From assembly GCF_022654015.1 (NCBI RefSeq), contig NZ_CP073063.1, forward strand, positions 682,001 to 746,000: a DNA stretch of 64,000 bases. Reading direction: 5' to 3'. Positions within the stretch are counted from its first letter, which is position 1; each line of letters starts with the position of its first letter. The notes under the pieces were generated by a model. The model was given only the letters and a program-made list of their open reading frames with translations. It was not told where the DNA came from and searched no databases. This stretch comes from Brevundimonas diminuta (GTDB lineage Bacteria; Pseudomonadota; Alphaproteobacteria; Caulobacterales; Caulobacteraceae). The position numbers and the translations under genes were made by a program. Shown in pieces: positions 34,194 to 42,041 of the stretch.

Positions 34194-35116
34194 GCGCCCC
34201 CTCCCTGTGTCGGCCCAGATACGCGCCCGGCTGACGCCAGCACGCGCATGGCGGCGAATCTCGCCGCGAGAACCGCAACCGTAGCCGCGAGCAGCGGGCA
34301 AGGCGAGAGCAAGGCCAGATCGCTCCAGCTGATCGGCAGGGCGGCCGTCAGGCCGCCCGATCCGCCGATGAACCGCAGGAGGATCAGAAGGATCGCCGCC
34401 AGCCCGGCGCCGATCGCGCCGGCGCCGGCCGCCATCAGGCCGAACCGCCGCTGGAACAGCCAGGCGATGGCCCCGTCGGTCGCGCCGTTCAGGCTCAGGG
34501 TCTCGATCACGCCTTGACCGGCCGCCAGGCCCGCCCGCGTCGCATAGGCGATGGCGGCGGCCGCAGCGAAGGCGACGGCCAGGAAGGCGGCGCCGGCCAG
34601 GACCGTGATCATGCCGGCGGACCGCTCGACCTCGCCGCGCCACAGGCTGTGATCGTCCACCGTGGCGTCCAGCCCGGCCTCGGCCAGGGCGCGGCTCAGG
34701 GTGACGGCGCTGGCGGGCGCCTGTGCGTTCAGTCGGACCGTCACCAGATGGGGCAGGGGCAGATCGGGCAGGACCGCGTCGCCCAGCCAGGGGCGCAGCA
34801 GATCCTCAGCCGCCTTGCGGCTCAGGGCGGCGGCCTCCTCCACCCCATCGACGCCGGACAGGGTCTCGGCCGCGCGGGCGGCGGCGGTGTCGCCGGTTTC
34901 GCCGACGCGGGGACGGACCTGCACGGTGGCCTCGGCGCCCAGCTGTCGGGCCCAGCCGTGCGCGGCGCGGTCGGCGGCAGAGGCGGCGACGGCGGCGAGA
35001 CAGGCCAGGAAACACAGCACGGCGATGACGGTCATCAGCCACGGCTCGCCAGCCGCGGCGGGCGGCAGCAGGCCGGGCCGGCGGCTGGAGAGGCTGAAGT
35101 CTGACAGACGGATCAT
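34190..35116 (-). CDS. ftsX: cell division protein FtsX
   Basis: 308 aa. The FtsX topology is visible: a membrane helix near residue 27-49 (LMTVIAVLCFLACLAAVAA), a periplasmic domain (about 50-165), then three C-terminal helices, with TLSLNGATDGAIAWLFQRRF just after helix 2. It pairs with FtsE and activates periplasmic amidases through a coiled-coil adaptor during division. The ATG overlaps the ftsE stop by 4 bases and the stop overlaps the ydcF start by 4. Confidence 0.92.
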   Translation of the reverse strand: MIRLSDFSLSSRRPGLLPPAAAGEPWLMTVIAVLCFLACLAAVAASAADRAAHGWARQLGAEATVQVRPRVGETGDTAAARAAETLSGVDGVEEAAALSRKAAEDLLRPWLGDAVLPDLPLPHLVTVRLNAQAPASAVTLSRALAEAGLDATVDDHSLWRGEVERSAGMITVLAGAAFLAVAFAAAAAIAYATRAGLAAGQGVIETLSLNGATDGAIAWLFQRRFGLMAAGAGAIGAGLAAILLILLRFIGGSGGLTAALPISWSDLALLSPCPLLAATVAVLAARFAAMRVLASAGRVSGPTQGGGA

Positions 35117-35793
35117 GCGGCGGCCCGCGAGGGTTCGCTGAGCCGTCCGGCCTCCAGCCTCAAGACGCGCGCGCCGGATCGCTGGGCCAAGGCCTCGTCA
35201 TGGCTGGCGATCAGGACCGTGGCGCCCAGTTTGTTCAGCGACTGGAACAGCCGCAGCAGCTTGTCGGCCATGACGGCGTCCACGCTGCCGGTCGGTTCAT
35301 CGGCCACGATCAGGCCGGGGCGGGTGATGACGGCGCGGGCGATGGCCAGCCGTTGCTTCTCACCGCCGGACAGGGCGGGGGGACGGGCCTCCATCCGGCG
35401 ACCCAGGCCGACCCATTTCAGCATCTCGCGCACGTCGTCGGCGTACTCGGGCTCGGATAAGCCCGTGAGGCGCAGCGGCAGGGCGACATTGTCGAAGGCC
35501 GAAAGATGATCCAGCAGGCGGAAATCCTGAAACACCACGCCCATCCGCCGCCGAAAGGCCGGGATGTCGCGACGATCGATGCGCGTGACATCCGATCCGA
35601 ACAGGCGGAGGGTTCCCGTCCGGGGTTGGTCCGCCAGCGTCAGCAGACGCAGCAACGAGGACTTTCCGGCCCCGGACGGCCCGGTAAGAAAGTGGAAAGA
35701 GCCGCGCGGCAAAATGAGGTTAACGTCCCGCAGCACGTCGGGCGCGCCGACATAGCCGAAGCCGACGCCGGACAGGCGAACGGTCTCGGTCAT
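35113..35793 (-). CDS. ftsE: cell division ATP-binding protein FtsE
   Basis: 226 aa from the ATG at 35793 (TETVRLSGVGFGY). An ATG at 35823 would add ten residues of unlikely sequence, and neither has a good Shine-Dalgarno site. Walker A is GPSGAGKSS, the ABC signature is LSGGEKQRLAIARA and Walker B is LIVADEPTG, with VVFQDFRLLDHLS as the FtsE-typical Q-loop. The ATPase works with FtsX. It is divergent from the zinc-ribbon gene. Confidence 0.92.
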   Translation of the reverse strand: MTETVRLSGVGFGYVGAPDVLRDVNLILPRGSFHFLTGPSGAGKSSLLRLLTLADQPRTGTLRLFGSDVTRIDRRDIPAFRRRMGVVFQDFRLLDHLSAFDNVALPLRLTGLSEPEYADDVREMLKWVGLGRRMEARPPALSGGEKQRLAIARAVITRPGLIVADEPTGSVDAVMADKLLRLFQSLNKLGATVLIASHDEALAQRSGARVLRLEAGRLSEPSRAAA

Positions 35794-35894
35794 AGCGGCG
35801 GGTTCGGCGGGCGAGGACGGCATGGTATGTGTTTCAGGAACAGGGCGCGGCGTCGCGCCTTACGGGAGGGGGCGACAGCCTCGCAGTCAGCCAC

Positions 35895-36830
35895 ATGATA
35901 CTGACCTGCCCCGCCTGCGCCACCAGCTATTTCATTCGTGACGAAGCCATAGGCCCCGAAGGTCGCAAGGTGCGCTGCCAATCGTGCGGCGAAGTCTGGC
36001 GCGCGACCCCCGACGAGCCGCTGGAACTGACCCTGACGCCCGAGCCGGCGGTCGCCGCCGTCGCGCCCGCAGCACCGCCCGAACCTGATCCTGCGCCGAC
36101 GGCGGCCAGCCTGGCCGAAACGCCGGCGCCGGAACTGCCTCGCGCCTTCCGCGCCCGCGCCGATCGCCAGAAGAAGCTGCGCCGCGCCGCCACCCAGGGC
36201 GTGATCTGGGCGGGTCTGGCCAGCGTCTTCATCGGCCTGATCGTTTCGGCCTTCCTGTTCCGCGTCGAGATCGTCCAGGCCTTCCCCCGGGCGGCTTCGG
36301 CCTACAAATTCTTCGGCGCGCCGGTCAATCCGGTCGGGCTGGACTTCGAAGCGCTGACGGCCAAGGCTGCGCCGAACCATCCCGGCATGGTCGTGGTGTC
36401 CGGCGCCATCCGCAATGTGCGCGACGTCGAGATCGTCTCCCCGCCGATTCGCGTGGCCCTGCTGGACGCCGCCGGCGCCGAGGTCGGGTTCAAGATCGTA
36501 AAGATCGACGCGGCGCCGGTCCTGCCGGGCAAGGTCCAGGGCTTCGCCGCCCTGATCCCCGATCCGGGCGGCCACGGGGCGGGGATCGGCGTCGACTTCG
36601 CGCCGGCCAGCCCTTCGCCGGCCAAATCCCCAGCTGAACATGGAGGCCAGGAGGCGAAGGCCGCGCCCGCGCACGCGGCGCAGCCCGCCGCCGAAAGCTC
36701 TCAAGGACTGCGCTCGGCGACGGCGCCCGGCGCCGAGGCGCCGAACACGGCCGCGCCGATCGACGCGCGGCCGGTCGGGGCTGTGGACAAGGGGCATGGT
36801 GAGGCGGTATCGCCCTCGCATCATGGCTGA
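35895..36830 (+). CDS. zinc-ribbon membrane protein (MJ0042/DUF3426 type)
   Basis: 311 aa from the ATG at 35895. An earlier in-frame start at 35829 lies within the ftsE promoter region. An N-terminal zinc ribbon with two CxxC pairs (LTCPACATSY and RCQSCGEVW) is followed by an acidic Pro/Ala-rich linker and one membrane helix (about 103-125, VIWAGLASVFIGLIVSAFLF). The C-terminal beta-rich domain has VSGAIRNVRDVEIVSPPIRV. The architecture matches the MJ0042-DUF3426 proteins of alphaproteobacteria. Its stop overlaps the next gene by 8 bases. Confidence 0.85.
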   Translation: MILTCPACATSYFIRDEAIGPEGRKVRCQSCGEVWRATPDEPLELTLTPEPAVAAVAPAAPPEPDPAPTAASLAETPAPELPRAFRARADRQKKLRRAATQGVIWAGLASVFIGLIVSAFLFRVEIVQAFPRAASAYKFFGAPVNPVGLDFEALTAKAAPNHPGMVVVSGAIRNVRDVEIVSPPIRVALLDAAGAEVGFKIVKIDAAPVLPGKVQGFAALIPDPGGHGAGIGVDFAPASPSPAKSPAEHGGQEAKAAPAHAAQPAAESSQGLRSATAPGAEAPNTAAPIDARPVGAVDKGHGEAVSPSHHG

Positions 36831-37356
36831 TCCCTCCCCGACGCCGACCGTTCTTCTGTCCGAGGCCGAGGTGGCGCGCATCGTCGCCGACCTGGCCCAG
36901 CGCATCGCGCCCGTCATCGACGACGACACGGTCGCCGCCGTACTGCTGACCGGCGGCCTGTGGTTCGCCGCCGACCTGACCCGCGCCCTGTCGCGCGTCG
37001 GCCGCAACGTCCGTTTCGACGCCCTGTGGTTGGCCTCCTATGGCGACGAGCAAACCAGCCGGGGCCGGATCGACGTCTATGCGCCCTTCCAGCGCCCGAT
37101 CGCGGGACGCCGCGTCCTGATCCTGGACGACGTGTTCGACACCGGCCTGTCGCTGGCCGAGGCCGTGCGCATCGCCAAGGACGCCGGCGCATCCGAAGTC
37201 CTGACCTGCGTCTTCGCCAGGAAGCCCTGGCCCAAGCCCCGCGCGCCCGAGCCGGACTTCGTCGGCTGGGAGGCGCCGAACCGCTTCCTGGTCGGCTATG
37301 GCCTGGACCACGCCGGCACGCTGAGGGGCCTGCCGGACATCTGCGCCCTCGACTGA
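36823..37356 (+). CDS. purine-type phosphoribosyltransferase
   Basis: 177 aa from the ATG at 36823. The PRPP-binding loop is VLILDDVFDTGLSLAEA, and upstream sit VLLTGGLWFAADLT and the conserved YGDEQTSRG loop. Overall layout is that of hypoxanthine/xanthine-type PRTases (type I fold), so salvage of purine bases is likely. The exact base is not clear. No hpt-specific metal motif can be confirmed by eye. The start lies inside the stop region of the zinc-ribbon gene, an 8-base overlap. Confidence 0.8.
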   Translation: MADPSPTPTVLLSEAEVARIVADLAQRIAPVIDDDTVAAVLLTGGLWFAADLTRALSRVGRNVRFDALWLASYGDEQTSRGRIDVYAPFQRPIAGRRVLILDDVFDTGLSLAEAVRIAKDAGASEVLTCVFARKPWPKPRAPEPDFVGWEAPNRFLVGYGLDHAGTLRGLPDICALD

Positions 37357-37418
37357 GTTCAAGGCGCGGCGACAGCGGGGATAATCCGTCCGGGGCTGAA
37401 TTTCCGCCCGGTTCGGCG

Positions 37419-37446
37419 TTGACTCTCCGACACCCTTCCGTATATG
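37419..37446 (+). promoter_or_regulatory. candidate sigma70 promoter of rplU-rpmA
   Basis: TTGACT (37419-37424), a 16-base spacer, and TATATG (37441-37446) form a good housekeeping promoter. The predicted transcript would start near 37453, giving a leader of about 64 bases before rplU. Confidence 0.65.
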
Positions 37447-37457
37447 TCGCCGCTCTT

Positions 37458-37494
37458 CGCCGCCGGGGCCCTCTCCGGGGGCGTATCTTTTTTT
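37458..37494 (+). promoter_or_regulatory. hairpin with T-run at the start of the rplU leader
   Basis: Stem CGCCGCCGG (37458-37466) with CCGGGGGCG (37475-37483), one internal G-G mismatch, and an 8-base loop, followed by TATCTTTTTTT (37484-37494). It looks like an attenuator or autoregulatory r-protein leader. Because it starts about five bases after the predicted transcript start, it could also be a 5'-end protective stem. It could instead terminate read-through from the upstream PRTase gene. Confidence 0.55.
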
Positions 37495-37516
37495 GCGTTT
37501 GCGCTGAGGCTTCAAC

Positions 37517-38071
37517 ATGTACGCGGTGATCAAGACCGGCGGCAAGCAGTACCGGGTCCAACCGGGCGACACCATCGTCGTCGAAAAGCTCGACGGCGAC
37601 GCCGGCGCTGAGCTGAAGTTCGACAGCGTCCTGATGCTGGGCGGCGACAAGGGCGTGACCCTGGGCGCCCCCCTGATCGACGGCGCCTTCGTCGGCGCGA
37701 CCCTGGTCGAGACCCGCAAGGGTGAGAAGATCAAGATCTTCAAGAAGACCCGTCGCCAGGGCTATCGCCGCACGAACGGCCATCGCCAGATGGAATCGGT
37801 TCTGCGCATCACCGGCATCGAAGGCGCCGGCGAGACCGCCAAGTGGGACGGCAAGGTCGATCTGACCACCAAGGCCGAGATCAACCTTCGCGCTCGCAAC
37901 CTGGCCGCTCGTGACGCTGCGTCCTCGCTGGGTTCGACCGAGACGGTCGTGACCGACGTGGACGGCGCCGAGGTCAAGGGCGTCGTGGTCGAGAGCTCGG
38001 CTCCCGCCAAGAAGGCCCCGGCCAAGAAGAAGGCTGCGCCCAAGGCTGAAGCCGCCGGCGACGAAGCCTAA
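37517..38071 (+). CDS. rplU: 50S ribosomal protein L21
   Basis: 184 aa. Residues 1-103 are standard L21 (MYAVIKTGGKQYRVQPGDTI; the FKKTRRQGYRRTNGHRQ rRNA-binding stretch). About 80 extra residues follow: an acidic/Ala segment, then a Lys/Ala-rich tail (PAKKAPAKKKAAPKAE). Such tails occur in Caulobacterales and are probably flexible and RNA-interacting. It is the first gene of the rplU-rpmA operon, with GAGG at about 37505 as the ribosome binding site. Confidence 0.97.
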   Translation: MYAVIKTGGKQYRVQPGDTIVVEKLDGDAGAELKFDSVLMLGGDKGVTLGAPLIDGAFVGATLVETRKGEKIKIFKKTRRQGYRRTNGHRQMESVLRITGIEGAGETAKWDGKVDLTTKAEINLRARNLAARDAASSLGSTETVVTDVDGAEVKGVVVESSAPAKKAPAKKKAAPKAEAAGDEA

Positions 38072-38115
38072 GACATTCACCGGCGCTCACCGCGCCAGAC
38101 CAGTTAAGAGAGACG

Positions 38116-38152
38116 TCCTCAAGTAGGCCGAAAGGCCGGTAGGATCCTCAAG
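38116..38152 (+). repeat. short direct repeat around a GNRA hairpin in the rplU-rpmA spacer
   Basis: TCCTCAAG occurs at 38116-38123 and again at 38145-38152, flanking the hairpin GGCC-GAAA-GGCC (38126-38137). It lies 19 bases before the rpmA start, so it may shape translation initiation. Function is speculative. Confidence 0.4.
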
Positions 38153-38170
38153 AAAGTACGGAGCGGCAAG

Positions 38171-38458
38171 ATGGCTCACAAGAAATCCGGTGGTTCGTCG
38201 CGTAACGGTCGCGACTCCGAGTCGAAGCGCCTTGGCGTGAAGAAGTATGGCGGCGAGCGCGTGCTGGCCGGCAACATCATCGTGCGCCAACGCGGCACCA
38301 CCTTCCACGCCGGTGAGAACATGGGCATGGGCCGCGACCACACCCTGTTCGCCCTTACGAACGGCGCTGTGAAATTCACCACCAAACGTGGCGGCCGTTG
38401 TTACGTGTCGATCCTCGCGGCCAATGACGACGCCGCTCAGGCGATGGCCGCCGAGTAA
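38171..38458 (+). CDS. rpmA: 50S ribosomal protein L27
   Basis: 95 aa of standard length. The N-terminus [20 protein letters not shown] is the L27 signature, followed by [23 protein letters not shown] (quoted as [11 protein letters not shown]) and the conserved [11 protein letters not shown]. The N-terminal tail reaches the peptidyl-transferase centre. No protease-processed Firmicute-type extension is present. Transcription ends at the strong hairpin at 38528. GGAG at 38159 is the ribosome binding site. Confidence 0.97.
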   Translation: MAHKKSGGSSRNGRDSESKRLGVKKYGGERVLAGNIIVRQRGTTFHAGENMGMGRDHTLFALTNGAVKFTTKRGGRCYVSILAANDDAAQAMAAE

Positions 38459-38527
38459 CGCAGTCTGGACCTTCCCGGATCGCGTTGCTCTTGCCAGCAG
38501 CCGATCCGGACCAGGGATGATAATCCG

Positions 38528-38560
38528 CGGGGAGTCTGGATCACCAGGCTCCCCGTTTGC
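38528..38560 (+). terminator. Rho-independent terminator of rplU-rpmA
   Basis: Stem CGGGGAG-T-CTGG with CCAG-G-CTCCCCG around an ATCA loop, followed by TTTGCGTTT. It lies 70 bases after the rpmA stop and before the GNAT gene. Confidence 0.8.
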
Positions 38561-38625
38561 GTTTCCCCGCCTCGAAGACCGTCCGAGCCCTTCAAGGAGA
38601 TGGTCGACAATCCGAGGCAACGCCC

Positions 38626-39159
38626 ATGTGCGTCATCGAAACCTCTCCCGTCGTCGAGACCCGGCGCCTGATCCTGCGCGCGCCTGCGCCCCAGGATGCG
38701 CCGCGCATCGCCGCCCTGGCCAACGACCTGGACATCGCGCGCATGACCAAGCGGATGCCGCATCCGTTTCAGATGCGCGACGCCGACGACTTCGTGCTGC
38801 AGGTCGCCTCGCAGGATCCCAGGCGAGCCAACACCTTCGTCATCGACCATGAGGATGTGGGGCCCATCGGCGTCATCGGTTTGTTCGAGGGCGAGGATCG
38901 GGTGCCGGAAACCGGCTACTGGATCGGGCGTGAATACTGGGGTCGGGGCTTCGCCACCGAGGCCCTGGACGCCGCCCTGGTCTGGGCCAGCCGCAAGTGG
39001 AAGCGCCGGGCGCTAGTCGCCGGCCATTTCGCCGACAATCCGGCCTCTGGCCGCGTTCTGGAAAAGGCCGGCTTTCTCTACACCGGCGAGACGCGCCGGG
39101 CGTGGAGCCGGGCGCGTCGGGCCGAGGCCGATACGCGCATGATGGTGTGGCTGGCCTGA
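38626..39159 (+). CDS. GNAT family N-acetyltransferase (RimJ/RimL-type)
   Basis: 177 aa from the ATG at 38626 (VIETSPVVETRRLILRAP). The GNAT acetyl-CoA motifs are visible: TGYWIGREYWGRGFATEAL (R/Q-x-x-G-x-G/A loop) and AGHFADNPASGRVLEKAGF. The early RRLILR and the WGRGFATEAL block are typical of ribosomal-protein or amino-group acetyltransferases of the RimJ/RimL branch. The substrate is unknown. It follows the L27 gene but has its own start region after a terminator. Confidence 0.87.
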   Translation: MCVIETSPVVETRRLILRAPAPQDAPRIAALANDLDIARMTKRMPHPFQMRDADDFVLQVASQDPRRANTFVIDHEDVGPIGVIGLFEGEDRVPETGYWIGREYWGRGFATEALDAALVWASRKWKRRALVAGHFADNPASGRVLEKAGFLYTGETRRAWSRARRAEADTRMMVWLA

Positions 39160-39175
39160 CGGCCAGCCCGCAATG

Positions 39176-39373
39176 TCAGCCGCCCGCCAGGGCAGGGCCA
39201 TAGACGGCTGCGACAGCGACGGCGCCCACCACCAGCATCGCGCCCGCGCCGGCGATGAAGGTGGCGATGGTCTTGGACCGGCGCCGCCGCATGCCGCCCG
39301 CCTTGTACTTGCGGATGATGACCGACGGCCCTCGCGTAAAGGCCTCGGATCCTATGATATTGTGTTGGGACAA
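39176..39373 (-). CDS. small membrane protein, TTG start
   Basis: 65 aa, starting at TTG 39373 with GGGGAG placed about 8 bases upstream, which supports real translation. The N-terminal half is polar and basic (SEAFTRGPSVIIRKYKAGG, then MRRRRSK). A single membrane helix follows (about 38-58, TFIAGAGAMLVVGAVAVAAV) and ends with YGPALAGG. No family is recognised. It is transcribed opposite to the GNAT gene, 17 bases from its stop. Confidence 0.5.
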   Translation of the reverse strand: MSQHNIIGSEAFTRGPSVIIRKYKAGGMRRRRSKTIATFIAGAGAMLVVGAVAVAAVYGPALAGG

Positions 39374-39488
39374 GAAAAAAGCTCCCCGAACTCTCGCACA
39401 GAAGCAGCGATCAGTCCGGGGCGCTCGTGGTCAGAAGATGGCGATCCGCGTTACCGGGGTCGCATCTTCGTGAGACGGGGCGTGCGGG

Positions 39489-40004
39489 TCACAGGGTGAC
39501 GGAGACAACCCGGCCGCCGCGCGTCTGCACCGACTGCATCAGCACCAGGGGCGCATCGCCCGAGGTGACCGGCACGATCAGGAACCAGCCGCCGTCGGGC
39601 AGGCCGTCGAAGCGGAAGCGACCGTTCTCGCACCGCTCGGAGCGGACATAGTTGCGATAATCGGCGTTGGCGTCGGCGACGGTGCGCGCACGAACGACCG
39701 CGGCAGGCACGGCCGCGCGCTGGGTCGAGCCGTATAGGGTGCGAATGCGCGCGCGCGTATAGGGGGTGTCGGGCGTCAGGCCGACGCTGGCGACGCAATC
39801 GAAGGCCTTGCCGTCCCGGGCGAAGGCGATCTGGCCTTGAATGCTGTTGCGGCCGGGCATCTGGGACCAGCCGAAATCCGCCTCGTTGAAGGCGGCCGGG
39901 CCCCCGTTCGGCAGGCCGCCGCCAGCGGTCGGCGCGCAGGCGGAGAGGGCGGCGGCGGTCAGGGCGAGAGCCAGGCCAGGGGCGGCGAACGAACGGATCG
40001 ACAT
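39489..40004 (-). CDS. predicted lipoprotein with carboxypeptidase-regulatory-like features
   Basis: 171 aa. The lipobox LSAC is at residues 20-23 (ALTAAALSACAPT). The mature region has NSIQGQIAFARDGKAFDCVAS, YGSTQRAAVPA and CENGRFRFDGLPDGGWFLIVPV (quoted as FRFDGLPDGGWFLIVPV), a pattern like the regulatory/carbohydrate-binding-like beta sandwich in carboxypeptidase D-like proteins. It is probably anchored to the periplasmic face. Function is unknown. The upstream spacer before ilvA (40005-40178) shows no other gene. Confidence 0.7.
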   Translation of the reverse strand: MSIRSFAAPGLALALTAAALSACAPTAGGGLPNGGPAAFNEADFGWSQMPGRNSIQGQIAFARDGKAFDCVASVGLTPDTPYTRARIRTLYGSTQRAAVPAAVVRARTVADANADYRNYVRSERCENGRFRFDGLPDGGWFLIVPVTSGDAPLVLMQSVQTRGGRVVSVTL

Positions 40005-40178
40005 GGGGCTTCCTCCGGGATTTCGGGGTCGTGGGGGACGACTTCTCCCACTATCGCACGACAGGCCGGGCGACTTCCACGCTCAAGATTCCCCCTCTGG
40101 ACCCGGACCCGACAACGCGCGAAACAGGCCCGACAACGCGCCCAGTCGTCGAGGCGCGACAGCTCGGAAACGCCCCGC

Positions 40179-41381
40179 ATGACCGTCACCTTCGCCGATA
40201 TCCAAGCCGCGCGCACCCGGATCGCCGGCGCGGTCGACCGCACCCCGACCCGCTATTCCAGAAAGCTGTCGCAGCTGACGGGCGCCGAGGTCTGGGTGAA
40301 GTTCGACAATCTGCAATTCACAGGCAGCTTCAAGGAACGCGGCGCCCTGAACCGGTTGCTGATGCTGAGTCCCGAGGAGATGAAGCGCGGCGTGGTGGCC
40401 GCCAGCGCCGGCAACCACGCCCAGGCCCTGGCCTATCACGGCGGACGGCTGGGCGTGCCGGTGACCATCGTGATGCCCGAGGGCACGCCCTTCGCCAAGA
40501 TCAACGGCACGCGCTCGCACGGCGCGACCGTGGTGATCGAGGGGCTGGACTTCACCGGCTCGACCGAGGCGGCCAAGCGGCTGGAAGCGGAGAAAGGCTA
40601 TGTCTTCGTCTCGGCCTTCGACGACGAAGGTATCGTGGCGGGCCAGGGCGTCTGCGCGATCGAGCTTCTGGAGGATGCGCCCGAGGTCGAGGCCTTGATC
40701 ATCCCCATCGGCGGCGGCGGGCTGATCGCCGGCTGCGCCATCGCGGCCAAGGCGATGAAGCCGGACATCAAGGTCTTCGGCGTCGAGGCCGCGCGCTATC
40801 CGTCCTTCACCGCCAAACGCGCGGGCCAGCCGCCGGTCTGCACCGGCCAGACCATCGCCGAGGGCATCGCCATCAAGGCGGTGGGCGACATCCCCTTCGC
40901 CCTGGCCGATCCGCTGGTGGACGAGGTCTTCGTCTGCCAGGAAGCCGACTTCGAACGGGCCGTCGCCACCTATGTCACCTATGAGAAGACGGTGTCCGAA
41001 GGCGCGGGCGCGGGCGGTCTGGCGGCGCTTCTGGCCTATCCCGACCGGTTCAAGGGGATGAAGGTCGGGCTGGAGCTGTGCGGCGGAAACATCGATGCGC
41101 GGATGCTGGCGGTCGTCTTAAACCGCGAGATGGTCCGAGAGCGGAGATTGATCGTCTATCGCATTCTGGGCGACGACCGACCCGGCATGTTGTCGGCCAT
41201 GGCGGCGGTGATCGGCGGTCTGGGCGGCAATATCATCGACGTGGTCCACAACCGTCTGGCGCTGGACGTGCCGGCCAAGGGCGCCGAGTTCGACATCATG
41301 GTCGAAACGCGCGATAGCGCCCACGCCGACGAGATCGGCAAGGCCTTGAAGGAACGCGGCTATGAACTTCGGATGGGGTAA
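40179..41381 (+). CDS. ilvA: threonine ammonia-lyase with ACT domain
   Basis: 400 aa from the ATG at 40179. The frame is open upstream to 39837, but that part overlaps the lipoprotein gene in reverse. The PLP lysine lies in FTGSFKERGALNR, with SAGNHAQALAYH and the GGGGLIAGCAI phosphate loop. The C-terminal ACT domain runs from about residue 325 (LIVYRILGDDRPGMLSAMAA). The single ACT domain matches the short IlvA form. It converts threonine to 2-oxobutanoate for isoleucine synthesis, or catabolically. Its last 20 bases overlap the FKBP gene. Confidence 0.93.
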   Translation: MTVTFADIQAARTRIAGAVDRTPTRYSRKLSQLTGAEVWVKFDNLQFTGSFKERGALNRLLMLSPEEMKRGVVAASAGNHAQALAYHGGRLGVPVTIVMPEGTPFAKINGTRSHGATVVIEGLDFTGSTEAAKRLEAEKGYVFVSAFDDEGIVAGQGVCAIELLEDAPEVEALIIPIGGGGLIAGCAIAAKAMKPDIKVFGVEAARYPSFTAKRAGQPPVCTGQTIAEGIAIKAVGDIPFALADPLVDEVFVCQEADFERAVATYVTYEKTVSEGAGAGGLAALLAYPDRFKGMKVGLELCGGNIDARMLAVVLNREMVRERRLIVYRILGDDRPGMLSAMAAVIGGLGGNIIDVVHNRLALDVPAKGAEFDIMVETRDSAHADEIGKALKERGYELRMG

Positions 41382-41877
41382 GGCGGCGCTGCTGAGCGCT
41401 GTGCTTCTGGCGGGCTGCGGCCAGGCCGAGCCGGTCGATCCGAACGCGGGCAAGGTCGAGGCGGCCGCCTTCATGACGAAGAACGCCACGGAAGAGGGCG
41501 TCCAGACCCTGCCCAGCGGCCTGCAATACAAGGTGGTGCAGGCGGGGCCGGCGGGCGGCGTCAGCCCGGACCGCAACGACCTGGTCAAGGTCGATTACGA
41601 GGGCAAGCTGGTCGACAACAGCGTGTTCGACAGCTCGTTCGCACGCGGCGCGCCGGCGGTGTTCACGCCCGAGGAAGTGGTCAAGGGCTGGACCGAAGCC
41701 TTGCAGAAGATGCGCGTCGGCGACGAATGGCTGCTCTATGTCCCGCCCGAGCTGGGCTATGGCGAGCGGAGCAGTCCCAAGATCCCGGCCAACTCAGTGC
41801 TGATCTTCCGCCTGAAACTGCTGGACGTGGCCAAGGTGCCCGGCGGCGGATCGGGCGTCGGGATCGCCATGGGGTGA
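41362..41877 (+). CDS. FKBP-type peptidyl-prolyl isomerase lipoprotein
   Basis: 171 aa. The lipobox is in VLLAGC at residues 14-19, so it is probably a membrane-anchored periplasmic protein. The FKBP domain begins near residue 45: VQTLPSGLQYKVVQAG, VKVDYEGKLVDNSVFDSSF, GWTEALQKMRVGDEWLLYVPPELGYGE (quoted as GWTEALQKMRVG) and KIPANSVLIF. It assists folding of exported proteins. The 20-base overlap with ilvA suggests co-transcription, though the pathways are unrelated. Confidence 0.92.
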   Translation: MNFGWGKAALLSAVLLAGCGQAEPVDPNAGKVEAAAFMTKNATEEGVQTLPSGLQYKVVQAGPAGGVSPDRNDLVKVDYEGKLVDNSVFDSSFARGAPAVFTPEEVVKGWTEALQKMRVGDEWLLYVPPELGYGERSSPKIPANSVLIFRLKLLDVAKVPGGGSGVGIAMG

Positions 41878-41894
41878 CGGCTGGCGCAATCTAT

Positions 41895-42040
41895 CTCCTC
41901 CCCACTTTGTGGGGAGGTGGCTCGGAGCGAAGCGGAGAGACGGAGGGGGTTCTTTGCTTGATCAAAAGCGTGTGGGGGACTTCAAGAGCCCCTCCACCAC
42001 GCTACGCGCGGTCCCCCTCCCCGCTTCGCAGGGAGGAGAC
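41895..42040. repeat. REP-like palindromic cluster, copy A
   Basis: Contains the perfect 9-bp hairpin CCTCCCCAC/GTGGGGAGG (41897-41917), followed by an internal GGAG-rich arm. An inverted counterpart (42011-42037) ends in CCTCCC/GGGAGG. The left half and the reverse complement of the right half share the same order of hairpin, GC-rich spacer and GGAGGGG. Its right end lies at the queG stop. Confidence 0.65.
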
Positions 42041-42041
42041 C

